NCBI GenBank assembly: GCA_037176845.1 | Contig: JAYKXP010000002.1 | Span: forward strand, 434,001 to 498,000 | Direction of reading: 5' to 3' | DNA from: Paramarasmius palmivorus | Taxonomy: Eukaryota; Basidiomycota; Agaricomycetes; Agaricales; Marasmiaceae | Length of the DNA stretch: 64,000 nt | The notes under the pieces: generated by a model | The model's database searches: none | Told to the model about the DNA's origin: nothing | What the model saw: only the letters and a program-made list of their open reading frames with translations | Part shown: piece by piece, positions 34,738 through 47,023 of the stretch | Position numbering within the stretch: the first letter of the stretch is position 1 | Layout: each line of letters opens with the position of its first letter | Position numbers and translations under genes: made by a program

Positions 34738-36216
34738 CCTTTCGACCAGAACCATTCACTTTATCCTAATCCTCACCGGCAGTTCATCATGCTTTCTCGC
34801 TCTCCTAATCATCTCAGGCCTAGCATGTCACCCCGTATCTCGCCCATCCCCTCGATAGACTGAGTTTTCGGATTATGGTGTACGCGTTGTTGGCCAAGTA
34901 CGTGTTCTCGCGTCTTCCCTCGGGACTTGCCCAGCTGACTACATACAACAGCTTGTTATACTCCATCTCGACGGCAATAATGGATAGACTTCCCAATGAA
35001 GATACTTGTCCGGTTATGCCTTGGTTAGCTAACCTGTGTTCCATACTCTGCGGTCGTGTGTGTTAAGCTGATTCGGATGCAGACAGCACTGCTACTCTCA
35101 GCCTTCCTATTCTTCTGCGTCGGGCTTAATCTACAGTAAGCTAGCCCAGTCTCATCTCTTTCCCAAACGTGACCGAACATGAACAGGCTAGTCATGATCC
35201 ACGGCATCCAAGGCCAGGAAATGGAGAAATTGGAGAAATACTACATCGCATGTAGCCTCGTACTCGCAGCCTTTGCAATCAGCATCCCACCACTTACTAC
35301 GAAATCAGAAAAACTATCGGTTAGTATCCCAATATCTGACATCTTGTTCTCGCACGCCTCTGACTACAATGACAACGCACAGAATCTCCCAATCCGCGCA
35401 CTGCAGACGCATTCCCCTCGGCAGTCAATTGGAAACAAGGCATTTATGGATCGTGTTGACGATTTTAGGGGAGATGGTCAATTTTACGTCGGTGTTGATA
35501 CATACTATGATGAAGCACAAGGTGTATCGTTTATCTTTCCCTTCTCCCCTGCACACACTTACCACCTGCTAGGTCTTTGACGCCTCACCACACCATCCCG
35601 AACACGAACACGAACATATCAGCCTACCGAAAACCTCTCGGGCCAAATCAATATCGCACAATCGTATTACGCATAGCGGTGTACCCATTCACGTCGTTCG
35701 TTTTATTGAGCATTGCGACGTTTGGTTCGGTTTATGTTAGTGTACGTGGAGGACAATACGTGTTCAGCAAGGTCTGTCTATCTCATATTTCATTGAGTTG
35801 CTTTTGTGAAGACGCTGATGGGCAGTGTATAGGTACATACGATGTTCGTGATGAGTCAGTTTTTTCAAGCTGTTGTTTTTGGATACAATATGACACGCTG
35901 ATGCTGGATTAGCTATGGTTGCATATGGACCAAGACCGCTTGTGTATGCTTGTATGGCACTTTTTGACCCAGTACGTTCCACGATCTCTTTATTCTCTTC
36001 AACTTCACTTAACTCTTGCCATTCGATACCTAGTCACTCATATGAGTCACAAAAGCACTTTACCGACATTACCACAAACCAGGGGGTACGATCACGAGTG
36101 CTAGCAATATACCCCCACTCGTGCGGAGGAGTGAGCTAGAAAGAGGGGAAACGAACACGAACGGCAACAACATGGAGAGGAATCTAGAGCTAGAGGTGTT
36201 TACACGGCAAATTTAA
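34738..36216 (+). pseudogene. Broken duplicate of the seven-transmembrane receptor
   Basis: Colinear with exons 2-10 of the intact receptor at 31534-33096, and very similar even in introns and 3' flank. Lesions seen: exon 1 is missing and replaced by phosphatase sequence; one extra C around 34845-34855 shifts the frame before DRLSFRIMVYALLA; the donor of the third intron changed from GTGGGT to CTGTGT; and in the last exon the Arg codon after SLI has become TGA. Exons for TM2, TM4 (MEKLEKYYIA with a duplicated MEKLEKY-type insertion) and TM6 are otherwise still readable. Confidence 0.82.
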
Positions 36217-36334
36217 ATTTTAGAGCTGTAAAACTAATAACATGTCTGATGTAATGCAGGGTAGCTTTGCGTTCCACTCCCCTTCACCTTTCTCGTCTAG
36301 CCTGCTGACCCTCACTTCTCCGTGAAGCTAGAGT
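34738..36334 (+). repeat. Direct duplicate of about 31637-33195
   Basis: Coding exons, introns and about 110 bases of 3' flank of the receptor are repeated in the same orientation about 3.1 kb apart. High similarity in introns means the duplication is fairly recent. Confidence 0.8.
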
Positions 36335-36547
36335 CTGTAAAAGTACAACTTATATATCATACAGTACAGTTGGAGCCTTAGCTTCTGTATACCAAATCCA
36401 TTTCAATCCATGATGTGCGTACATGACCTATCAATCATTGCGTGAAAGCATTCATATTCCGACCATATCCTGATGATGACTGAGCAAGGTGACCAATGGT
36501 GAGGATGGGATTCACTTACCAGGTCCGCTAACCAGTCAATTGCCTCT

Positions 36548-39500
36548 TCATGTTTTGTTCGCATCTGGCCAGTCACCTTGCTCGTCCGACTGATCCAGAT
36601 CATCCAGACTCCAATTGTCCCCCGTTTCCACCACATCTTTCTTTTCCACAGCATTTTCATCATTATTAGTCTCTGGGACCAATTCCATTTTGACTAGACC
36701 TTGTATCTTCCACTCAAGTGTGCCTTCTATAGAGATTGACCCAGTTCCCAGAGGTACCTTGGAAAAGGACAACGTAACATGCTCCAACTCCAACTCTTCT
36801 TTCTTCTGTTGAACAGGGAATTTGTTCACTAGCTCACAACCTTTGCCTCCATTGACATCCGATACCAGTGTAGCCTCGATTTTGAAAGGGTCGGACTTTC
36901 TATGGACGTCAAATGTGATTTTGAGCACCCCTGGACCCGGGCAGTAAAAGAGTGCAAAGCATCTTCCAGTGTCATAGAATCGGATGTGGTCTCCTTTGGC
37001 TTGGACATGCTCCTGGCCACGACCTTCAAACCCAACTTGATACACAAAAGATGGCTGACCCCACACTTTCATCCTCCATGCCTGCCGATTTGCAAGGACG
37101 GATTGGCAGTGCTGTGTCTTACAGTCTTCAAGTCCTCCTTGGTAATGGCATCACATACCAGCTAGGCATATGATGTTGGTTGCACTTTTGACACAATTGT
37201 TGATTGCCACACGAGTTTCATTGTTCAGATAGTTTGCACTCCCCTTGTTGAATATAAGGGTGGTAAGGGTGTCAGAATTGAGTATTTTCTGAAGGGTTTC
37301 ATCATGAGCACTTGTTGCCACAGCCTTCTCCTCTGCTTCATTGATACCACTTCCACCTGGGTCACTGCTTTCCCTCCTTGGATTATCACTGTTCTCTGCA
37401 CCCCCTGCACCTCCTATAGAACCAAGTAGTGAGACAGTATCTGTGTCAAGTTCTAGAGCAATATAGCACCCTGGCAATGCTATGATGGCTTCCAATGTAT
37501 AGTTGGAGACAAAATGGGGATAGGGTGGCCAAGAGGTAGTATCTAAAACATCAAATCTGTCCCACTGACCACTATCTGTGGACAAGATCCCCTTCAGCCG
37601 TATGATCCACAAATAAAACAGCATGGTGAGCTTTTGTTTTGGAGTAGGGATACTGTCCATCATGGGTGTTTTGGCTGCAATGTTAGCTATTTCGTCAAGC
37701 CGCTGCTGCCTCTCATAACCCTGCATGTACCGAGGATTCCATGCGAGCTGAGGAACCAGCTTGCTCAAGTAGTGTCCCAGTTTCCTCACTGTGTCGAGGT
37801 TGGCAATAATCAGAGTTTCAGAAATGTGACGGCGTATATTGCGTGCATGGGCCTGGAGCAACCGCGATTCCCTGAGCTGCAAGAGCGATTGTTGTAGACT
37901 GCCAGACGTTCGGGTCATGTCTCTTGTGAGTGCCAATGACCACTCATATCTACCATATCTTCCAACCGCTCTACTATGCTCGGCCGACATGCGTGATATC
38001 ATTGACCGGATGCATTCAGGAAGAATCTGCTGCGGAAACAAGTCATTCTTCTCAGCCAACTCCGCTTCTTCATGCCATAGATGCACCTCTAGAATCACAC
38101 TCTCCATGAGGAAGAGTATTTCATAGACACAAGAAGCAGGCAAGTCATCAATTTCAACAATCCAGCGGTACCCAGTATCACTTAGATACTCGAGTGTTGC
38201 TTCTCGTGCCTGACAATAACTCGACTTGTCCTTCCACGCCTTCCTTAGAGCTTGATATCTCTTATCATACTCGCTCAGTGGCTGAACGGGAACAGGGTTT
38301 GTACCGTGCCCAGGTGCACCTTCTGAAAGAGTGGGGCTGAGAACATTCCACTTGACAGCCAGATTATCAACTCGCTGTCTGCAAAACAGACGTGTGCTCA
38401 AATACCGACAGTGGTCAACAATTTGACCATAGAGAGGAGAGTCGATGAATGAGTCGACATTTTTGAGCACTCGATCCAGGATGGTGACCTGGACAGCACG
38501 GGTGATGAGATTTGTTTCAAAACTGGAAGAGAATATTGATTGCGAGTTGTTGACTGAGAAGGTTAACGTAGGTCGTAGATCTGCAAAATATACTGTCGTA
38601 TACAGTGATTTACTATCACCTTTGGGGAGGATACTGTAGAATAGTGTGACTGTGTCAGAGCCCAGAGGTCGCAGTGGCCCAACCCATGGTGTGACCATCC
38701 CGAGAAAGCTCTCTTCATTGTGAGCGATGAACGGTTGCGGGGAAGAGATATATGACCCCGAAGAAAGGACAATCCGGTGATCATAGCTATCATGAGGGGA
38801 TGTGATATGAAGGTAGTGATCCTCTGGACCACCAGACTCCGGCATTTCATGTAGCTCAAGCAACATCGATAGCCCCGTACCATCGTCCCAATTCGGATTT
38901 GATCCCCACACAAGGATGCGTAGCAGAGACAGTGCAGTCTCCAACCCGAACCAAACATATGGCCCATTTTCGACCTGTGTTTGACCGACTAGGCTGAAGC
39001 AGCCTACATAGCCAGTCACGATCATGCCCATGCCAACGGCGAGCGCCGCTTGATAGAGCATTAGTGTCCAGTCGGGGGCGAGGAGTCCCTCAAGGTTTGT
39101 GCGTTCGACCTCTGTCAACTGAAGGGACTGAGAAGTCTGTTCTTTCTTCCCTTTGTTACCGGTCTGCTCTTGAGGAGCACGCACGGTCTCTGGATGAGGT
39201 AGAGGCTCGGGTCCTTGCCCCGCGTTTTCTGGATCATTGGAGCGCTCTGTAGAGCGACTTGGGAAAGAGAAGCAGGGTTTCAGCAGAAGACGGCCCAAAA
39301 CTTTCAACGGCGAATTCGGTTGAAGGTTTAGGCGATCACAGATCCGCTGTTCGAGGACTGGCTGTTCAGTCGACGTCATGGTGTCCTCAAAGCGGTATTT
39401 CTGTCGAATCTTCTGCCATTCGAGGCTAAGGTTGGCGAGCCGATGGATTCGAAGCTGGAGCGCGAGTTGTATTGCTACAACACACAGGAAGGAGCCGAAT

Positions 39501-40158
39501 GAACGGAGCAACGGGAACACCCAGGACAAAGGTTGGTTCCAACTGTCGCTCATGAGATAGAGGTATGGGGCGATGCTCAGGATCGCACTCAGGAAAGAGG
39601 AAATGACAAGCATGGTATTCCACCGTGGAACAAGGGATACCTGAATGTTTAAGTAAGATACTAGAAGCCAGTTGAAGAACAGACAATACTCACGATCTTT
39701 GTCCACCATCTGCTATCGGGTGACGGGGGTGTATCCCCACTGATCCTTGCTCCACGCCCGTCCGAAATCTTGAACTCCTTCACCAACTGGATGTCCGAGA
39801 TATTCTGCTCCTTTAAAAGCTTTTCAACCGCAACCTCGGCTCCATACCGACCAGTACCCTTCGATATAGTGACCATAGACGACACCGAACCGGGGGTACT
39901 AAAACCTGCATCATCCAACCAGCGTCCGCCAAAGAACGGGTACGTGATGGAGGCCAACCAAACTGCAAAAGCAGCTTTCACGAGACCGAGGCTCCCAAAG
40001 ATTGAGGCGGGTAGTATCGCCGCGTAGAGATACCCTTTGAGGAGAGCTTCTCCTGCGTGCCGCTCGCATTGGTCTGTGCCTAGGAGCGGAAGGAGAGCAG
40101 CGACATCTTGGATGCCGCTTGCGAGGGTACTGGCAAAGTTACTGGGGTTGTCTGACAT
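36548..40158 (-). CDS. Large multi-pass membrane protein with one in-frame TGA
   Basis: Function unknown to me. Predicted exons (minus): 40158-39694 and 39640-36548, with a 53-nt intron. The start is the ATG before SDNPSNFAS. Hydrophobic segments occur near residues 48-90 (GYLYAAILPASIFGSLGLVK, AAFAVWLASITYPFFGG), just after the intron (MLVISSFLSAILSIAPYLYL, SFLCVVAIQLALQL) and around 380 (LYQAALAVGMGMIVTGYVG). A long soluble region follows, then a conserved end NNCVKSATNIICLAG. An in-frame TGA at 37151-37153 interrupts the frame; the same frame continues without a stop for 200 further codons (CHYQGGLEDC, WRMKVWGQPSFVYQVGFEG, FYCPGPGVLKITF) to a TAA at 36548. Without the TGA the product would be about 1185 aa. 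The TGA may be a Trp-to-stop mutation, a base error or a read-through site. Confidence 0.72.
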
Positions 40159-40199
40159 CCCCCGAGACAAGTTTGACGAGATGGGAAGGTTACAATGGG

Positions 40200-40605
40200 T
40201 GTTAGAAATGACCCTCGTGAACGCGGGTGTGTGTTAAAGATTGCCTCTGTTCATATTATCAATGGCATGCTACCAGTATAGGAGTCAGGCGACATACAGC
40301 ATGTTGATACGGCCGTTTTCTCTCCACCAAAGCCAGTCACAGTGTACATTGTTCTTCCAAACTCGCCCCCGCTTCGAAACCGGTAGCTCTTGTTAGGAAA
40401 GACCCTCGTGGACGCGGTGTACATTAATGTTCATCCCATTCCCAAGGTTGACAGGAAAATATGCTTCTGTTCATGTTGTCAATGTCATGCTACCAGTATA
40501 GGTGTCAGGCGACATACAGCATGTTGATGATATGGCCGTTTTCTCTCCACCAAAGCCATCTACTGTTCTTTCAAACTCGCCCCCGCGAAAACCGGTAGCT
40601 ATTAA
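40200..40605. repeat. Two-copy tandem repeat, units of about 194 and 212 bp
   Basis: Both units contain GACCCTCGTG, CATGCTACCAGTATAGG, CAGGCGACATACAGCATG, GGCCGTTTTCTCTCCACC and AAACTCGCCCCCGC in the same order, at 40200-40393 and 40394-40605. They lie upstream of the membrane-protein gene and include no ORF. Confidence 0.75.
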
Positions 40606-41765
40606 AAACTGAAATGAATGATATGCTGGTTATGGAATTATGAAATGCACAGGAGTCGTGTTTTCTGGACCAAGAAATTTGAGACTGAAAAGCCGCCAAG
40701 TGAGAATGAAGCTGAAACGTTGAAACTTGGAACTACACACCTTGAAAAACACCATCAATTCTGGGCTAATACTTGACCGGTAAAATATCCAAAGTGAGTG
40801 GCAAGGAAAGAGTTTTGGTTTGGCGGTCATGATCGTCAGACAAGAGCTAGTTCCGTTTTAGGCCGTTTTTCGCCTGAAATGGCAGGTTATTCACCGTAGA
40901 TTCCACCGCGTCGCGCGATCCATTGAGGGAGAAATTGCGGTTGCCGTTGTCGTCGACGGTCGTACCGATGTTGTCTCCAACTGTCGATGTATCCTTGACG
41001 CATCTCTTCCATCGTTAGTCACGGAACCTAGCTGGCGCTTGGCCAGGGGCGCATCCATTTCCTATTTCCCAACTTGGTATGATGCGTATCGCTGAGCATC
41101 CAGAGTTTAGCAGTTACTCGCCGACACCTCACCAAGTCACCTCATCGACGAGGCATCGAACTTCCTTTTGCAGAGACCGCGGCTGCCGGATCCTCTTGTT
41201 TTCGAGTGCAAAAGGCATGGTTGAAAAAGACCGTGATGAGTAGCGGGCATTCGGAGCGTCAACAAGGAGAGATAGGGCAAATAGAAATGGAATGTGATAT
41301 ATGATGTGCCATTGGCGATGGAAAAGAGACGCGGAGTCGGACCTAGAACGTCAAACCTTGGAACTGCACACCTTGAGATACAACATCTAGTCTGGGCCTG
41401 GTATTTGAACGTTAACTGGTAACATTCAAAGTGAGTGGCCATGGCTTTTGTGCAGGTCATGGTGGTCGTCAGAGAGCGACGAGCGCTAGTCCGGGATACT
41501 ACCGTTTTAGGCCGTTTTTCGCTCGAAATGGCAGGTCACGGTCCAACTGGTAACTGGGACGAGAGCAAACAAGATGCATTTATCCTGAATCTTGTTAACG
41601 TTTATTCTACTTCATTTCTTTTGTAACATAATCGAAAACAAAAACGAACGAACGAGCGAGATAAATTAACTATATCCTTGCATATCCTACTTTAGTCCAT
41701 CCAATCCAATCCACACCCAAACTATCTTACACTCCCAACACCCCACACACCCCGCCCAAACCGCC
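40606..41765. other. Intergenic with a dispersed repeat pair
   Basis: Two related segments, about 40735-40885 and 41365-41535, share CAAAGTGAGTGGC and CCGTTTTAGGCCGTTTTTCGC and lie 640 bp apart. Around 41090-41290 lies the source of the copy at 33796-34040. No gene is seen. Confidence 0.5.
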
Positions 41766-44029
41766 TCAAAACCCCGGCGCATCCCTACCAACAACAACCT
41801 GCCTCCCCACAACAGCCCCACTCTCCGTCCTCTTCCACGTCTCAATCCGTTCCCCATACTCCGAGATATCATATACCCTAAATCTTCTATCAAATCTGTT
41901 TTTTTTTTTTTTTTGCGTAAGCACCCAAGAAAGAAGGAAGAAAGAGAGAAGAGCACTCACCCAACCTTCCCATACCCAGAATAACTCCCCCCACCACCAA
42001 AACACATCCATACGCCTTTCACTCTTCTACAATTCTCCGTAATGTGGCAGTGGCCGTTTCCGACGACTTTTACCTCTTGACTCCCTATCCCTTGTTCGGT
42101 AGGAGAAGAGGAAGAAGGGGCACCGAGGAGCGCCTTATCAAAAAACCCATCGGATTTCTTAGCTGCGCCTCCACGTTCGTTATCGTATATACCCTTGTTG
42201 AGCGGTCGGTATGTTACGGGGTCGCGGTCTGCGGGGGAGTATGCTTCGGGCCTAGGTGTTCGGCGTCAGCGTGGGGCAAGGGTAAGAAAGGAAGGGGTAG
42301 AAGGGGACGTACAGCGGAATATGGAAAAACATCAACGCATTAGGTTTTGCTAGTTTTTTCGTTTGTGGTGTTATTTGTTCTTGTCTCTCCCCTACATCTT
42401 CTTCGGCGCGAGACCAGATTTGCCCAAGGTCTTTGGCACCATCCGGCGTGAAAGGTCTCTCAATAGGCGCGATATTAGACGATTGGGTAAGGAACCAATC
42501 TATCTGATCTTGATGTATCCAATCATACTCCGTAGGCTTCCAAAACCCAAAAAAGTCTAGTACGCCTTTGGAGTATGAGTTTGAGTCGAGGAAGTAGAGT
42601 GTTAGGAGGTGTGTTTTTGAGCTACCTCGCTTCCATCAGCGCACGCAAAAAACAAGAAGGGAAAGGGGCGTACGGATCGGCACTGTGAACTTTAAGCAAA
42701 TAGTTGCCTACACCAGTCACGTCTTTAGGCCCACGTTCAACCAACGAATACGGTAGACCTTGCATGAGCCGTAATTCGTCTTCACGCATCTCCTTCCCAC
42801 CTTCCTCAGAATCATGGTTCCCAAAAACCGCAGCCCAGGGGATACCTCTATCCGTCACCGCTTTAGCGAACTTTGCTAAAACCGACTTTGGGTCCCAAGT
42901 GGTACCTTGGCCGTTTAACTGGTCGCCTGTGAAGACGACGAGGTCGGGGTTCTCGAGGTCAAGCATTGTGGAGAGTAGGTTCGTTGTGGTGTTATCCGTG
43001 CATGGGATGAAAGGAAAGTCAGGCCGGATGTCGCGGCATGAGCCGGCGGAGACGGAGAAGTGTAGGTCGGCGATTTGCATTATTTTGAATGTGCCGGAGG
43101 GGGAGAAGTGGAGTGGGGGTGCTTTTGGTGGGACTGTAGTCGTGTTCGGTGTCGTTAGTATATGTGTGTAGTGAAAAAAAGAAGGGAAGAAACGTACTTT
43201 TAACACCCCGTCGTAACACGATATACGTACTCTCCACCTTTCCTTCAATACCCTCAAAAACAGCCGGCTGAACACGGTCGAAACCGTACCAAGGGACGTC
43301 TTCACCAAAGTGGACGTCTAGTTCTGTTACCATGTTGGTCTTGTCTTCTTCCGACATCTGGGATGTAGATTTGGGTGTTTTATACCACAAATACAACGCA
43401 GGTGCTCGATATCCCGTTCTTAGAGACGTCGATACCTTTGTCCACTCCCCTTCCCCGGGTGTATCGTTCTCGGGCAACAGCCGTATATCATCCACAAGCG
43501 GAACGTCTTGTCGCCTAGTCCTACGATACCAAACACTCAAATCCCCCGCCCACGCACCCATTTGATAGTTGAGATTCCTTGGTATACGTACCCAAGGACC
43601 TTTAATAGCATCCTGGTCTTTAGTCGAAGGCGGCGAGCAGAGATCTTTGGGTGCGTAGTAGGGATCGATCCAGCAGTGGATTAGGGTTATTTCGGATAGA
43701 CCGGTGTCGTGTGGGAGGAGGGGAGACCATTGGTCGAGGGGGAAGCTGGATGTGTCGAGAACTGCGTCTTGGGAGACGTTCCACCAGTCGGGGGTGTTGG
43801 TGTTGCTGGGGTTGGAGTTTGTGTTGGAGTTGGTATTGGTGGGGGCGTTTGAGAGAGAAACGACATCCCAAGCCTGCCAGCCTAGTCGTTGGATGACGCC
43901 TGGACCTGGAGTTGGTTGATATAAGATGAAAAGGAATGTGAGGAGACAGCTAAAGCCGATTAGGGCTGTTAGAGGAGCGCAGAGAGAGTGGATTGAACGG
44001 GTTAGGCGTTGGCAGGTGTAAGCCACCAT
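41766..44029 (-). CDS. Dcr2-like metallophosphatase (calcineurin-type), membrane-anchored
   Basis: Predicted exons (minus): 44029-43198, 43133-42674, 42621-42313, 42251-41961, 41895-41766; phases match, giving about 673 aa. The N-terminus has one membrane segment (LTALIGFSCLLTFLFILY, about residues 18-35), suggesting a type II anchor. Metallophosphoesterase motifs are all present: IADLH (Asp300, His302), FTGDQ (Asp348), FGNHDSE (Asn383, His384), FFHIPLPEAY and VVGNGHCH. The C-terminal CFGGGGSYSGYG and FDRRFRVYDISE fit the Dcr2 family, whose yeast founder affects cell-cycle entry and the unfolded-protein response. The ATG at 44029 (context GCCATGG) is preferred; the frame is open 52 codons further upstream but lies in the leader. 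Intron 4 has a run of 16 A just before its 3' splice site. Two broken copies lie at 17702-18056 and 34088-34735. Confidence 0.9.
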
Positions 44030-45216
44030 GGCGAAAATGAGGAGTGCGTGTGTCGTATGTTGTCGGTTTATGTATGTCAGTGGTTGTTGGTGTTCTGGAG
44101 CGGGCGAGAGCAGGTTATGTAGGCGCTCGTTGATATCGCCTTTCTCTCCACGTCGGTCACACGAATTTGGAAGGAAGCAGGCCACGCTCGTTCTATCGTT
44201 ACAGAAATCCTTGGGTGCACCACTGCTTTACTATCTACTATAAGAAGAATACATGGAATTGAACATCTCACTGACCGTACGCGGTCGTATCATTTCTCCA
44301 AAATCCTAAGCTTAAACCGATAGCCTCCAGCGACAATCTGGAACATAGTCCCTTGAAATTGAGAAGCATCCTAGACCAGGAAATACCTCCAATTGTATGG
44401 CACAGCGCTCAGTATTCAATTTCAGCCTGGAAATATTTTTCTCCTTTTGCTCTCATTGAAAGGCACTTCAAGCTACTTGAAGGCTTTTATCCTCTATATA
44501 TCACGCGCACGGTTGATTGTAGCCAGCGAACCTTTGCCGCTTTGCGTCCACGGTGTCTTTAGACACATCGCCAGTCATGCCCACCAGAGCGTTCGACGAA
44601 GCTATCATGATTTTCTGCTGTGATATTATGATTCGCCGTCGCCGGAGGACATACATTATACAAGGTCGGTTCCACACTTTCCGAATCCTTTTTGTCGCTC
44701 ATTATGGCCATCGTCAGAGCGTACGATGAAAACCAAAACATAATCCGTAGAAGACTGGGAGACGAGCAGCAGGCTGGTTCAGAAGCTTCGGGATAACGAG
44801 AGAAGGCGCTATGGAACTTTCGAAACTTATCAGTGTAAGCGTCTACATCCTGTGAGTCGAAATGCAAGTTGAGATGCTTACTCGTTCCTTCAGTGTGTTT
44901 TAAATCAAGGATCTGTAGTCCTCAGGGGTCGAAGCCAGACATATCCGAACCTGTCTGAGGTGTAAGGACTTCCTCCCGAGATCCCGACTGCTCGCTGGTT
45001 CCTGTTGGAAGACCGCGTTCCTCGCAACAGCGCTACATTAGTACAGATTAGTACATATTGCTCAAACAGCCTCCATTCGAAGCTCATCCTAGACGCTCAG
45101 CGTAACCCAAACAAGAACAACACGAACTGTGTGAAGTTTCATGCTGTGTTACTGAACCATTATCCTTCCCCACCTTCGCCCACCTACCCTTGCATTTGAC
45201 ATCCATCAAGACCATT
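44030..45216. other. Spacer between phosphatase and family U copy 3
   Basis: Holds divergent promoters for the phosphatase (-) and the family U copy (+), a copy of the 51-53 kb repeat motif at 44286-44352, and the short shared frame at 44559-44760 (-) described for the left arm. Nothing else is recognised. Confidence 0.45.
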
Positions 45217-45345
45217 ATGGCTTTCACCGGCGCGAGCGACTTTACCATCGAAGGAGATGCGACCAATATTGTGCTCGGTGATCAGTACTCCATAAACCGC
45301 CAAATAATCAAGATTGCTCGCGTTGGAGGTACAAAACGAGCGGTG

Positions 45346-45949
45346 GTGACAGAAGGGCGTGAGAAATGCTTATTCAGATGCGCGAAGTACAGCGATTCTA
45401 CGACGCGTTCGCGGTTGGTTCGCGGACTCTACTGCCAGTATCGAAATACTCCGAGGTACGCCCCTTCAGACTCCAGGGTTTAAGGATACTGAGTGATCTA
45501 CGCACCCAGAGAATTGATTTACTCTAGCCCATCAATAAAGGCCCCCGCAGTATTGGTACACTCTGGTGCACAGATGGATGACGCGATGACAGGCTGGTAG
45601 TATTCTGGTACTCTCGGTACGTTCTCGAACCCTTTGTAGTTTTGATTTACTCTGACCATGTCAAGTACCAGGATACTGCGACAACCGACACGCCATCTAC
45701 CAGAGTATGTCGATGCTCTACACCGTACAGTCAACCTCCCAGAGTAACAAGATACTCTGACACTCCCATGAAGCCGTCTCAAGTACCAGGATACTACGAT
45801 CCTGGCACGCTGCTCACCAGAGTATGTTGATACTCTACGTCGTACAGTCAACCTTCCAGAGTAACAGGAAACTCTGTGCTCCCGCGAAGCCTTTCAAGTA
45901 CGGGGATACTACAACACCAAGATGCCGTCCATCAGAGTATGTTGATACT
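45346..45949 (+). repeat. Left terminal inverted repeat of the element
   Basis: Pairs with 47545-48148 in inverse orientation. It contains several short motifs of type CAGAGTAT and ATACTCTG in both orientations, which could be binding sites for a transposase. Confidence 0.85.
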
Positions 45950-46060
45950 GTATGGTCAACCTTCTGGAGTATCGAGGAACTCTGGCGCTCTCATGAAGCA
46001 TTTTCAAGTACAAGAATACTACGACATCATCAGGCCGTTCAGTACAGTATGTCAATATAA
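45662..46060 (+). repeat. Four degenerate tandem units of about 110-118 bp
   Basis: Units start at about 45662, 45780, 45895 and 46005, each opening with CAAGTAC..GATACTAC (variants) and containing ..CAGAGTATGT.GAT and CAACCT.CC. They span the inner part of the left terminal repeat and run past it. The right arm carries the inverted counterpart of the first units. Confidence 0.75.
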
Positions 46061-46848
46061 GTTACCTTCCCGTGACCAGCTAACCACCACCAGTGCTCCC
46101 CGAGACCAGGCCGGTTTCCACCCACGTTTCTATCATTAGCCGCACTTCTCACACACTCTCGTTGTTTCCGTGTTGTGTTCGCATTGTTCGGCAAGTCGGG
46201 TGCAGTGGTGGCGTCCCGACTCTTGCCCGACTCCCGACACATACCTCATCTTGATTTTCCAGTGCCAGTACTGACCATAAATTTGAGCCAACCTCTTTCC
46301 TTCGAAACCCTGACCTTGTTACCCAGTATGACATCTCCCTTCCAAGCATAACACAAGATATCTACTTGCCTCGCTCATATAGCATGTATCCGCAGCATTG
46401 TCATGGATGTACCACCAATAGCTGTATTAGTTTGTATGTATTAATATGTAACCAATCTAATTATTCTGCCAATTCACTGGAACATTTGTGCCTATGCTTC
46501 TTGAGCTTACTGAGGCTGGAGGTGTGAAATGGCAAACTACTTCCGCCGGTGTTGACTCGACTGACGCCCACTAAGCGCCCGCGGAAATTGCTCATTTATT
46601 CACCGAAAAATGCTTAAAAAAATTCTGTAGCCTCTGATACTCAATTTAAGACTTCCGGACTCTGGATATCCAATTTCGAATACAACACGAACAACATATC
46701 AAAAAATGGTATTATTTGAAACGGTAAGACCATACACTAAATTTCACAAAGCTGACTACTTTACGCACTAGCATATCTTGCCCTTTTTCCACTACAATTA
46801 GCATCCCATCCAAATCTTACCTCACTCTTTTTGTTCGCTCTGCTTAAT

Positions 46849-47023
46849 ATGCCCAGAAAGAAGACTTATACCACCAAAGAAGCCAGGTATAAAGCTGTTT
46901 GACTCAAAGCAGCTCGTCGTTATATCAAAAACAAAGATACGAACAACGCAGAGCGAAGAGAGTCAAGACAGCAACAATCTGAGCATCAGAGGTGCATGGA
47001 TGGTTTTAATACTCAATAATTCT
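46849..47023 (+). pseudogene. Decayed ORF remnant in the element core
   Basis: An ATG opens a Lys/Arg-rich frame (MPRKKTYTTKEARYKAV), broken by one in-frame TGA after 17 codons, then LKAARRYIKNKD and AERRESRQQQ. Such basic, helix-rich N-termini are common in proteins encoded by fungal transposons, but the match is to general character only. There are no catalytic motifs. Confidence 0.35.

Noticed and set aside
36548..37072. Independent 174-codon gene downstream of the membrane protein
   Set aside because: It is in the same frame as the membrane protein with 26 open codons between the TGA and its first Met, so a single interrupted gene fits better.
41766..42011. Separate small gene at the end of the phosphatase
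   Set aside because: FDRRFRVYDISE.. is the last exon of the phosphatase; splicing at 41961/41895 joins it in phase.
45519..45851. 110-codon ORF present identically in both terminal repeats
   Set aside because: Identity comes from the inverted repeats themselves; the sequence is made of tandem units and has no protein-like features, so I treat it as non-coding.
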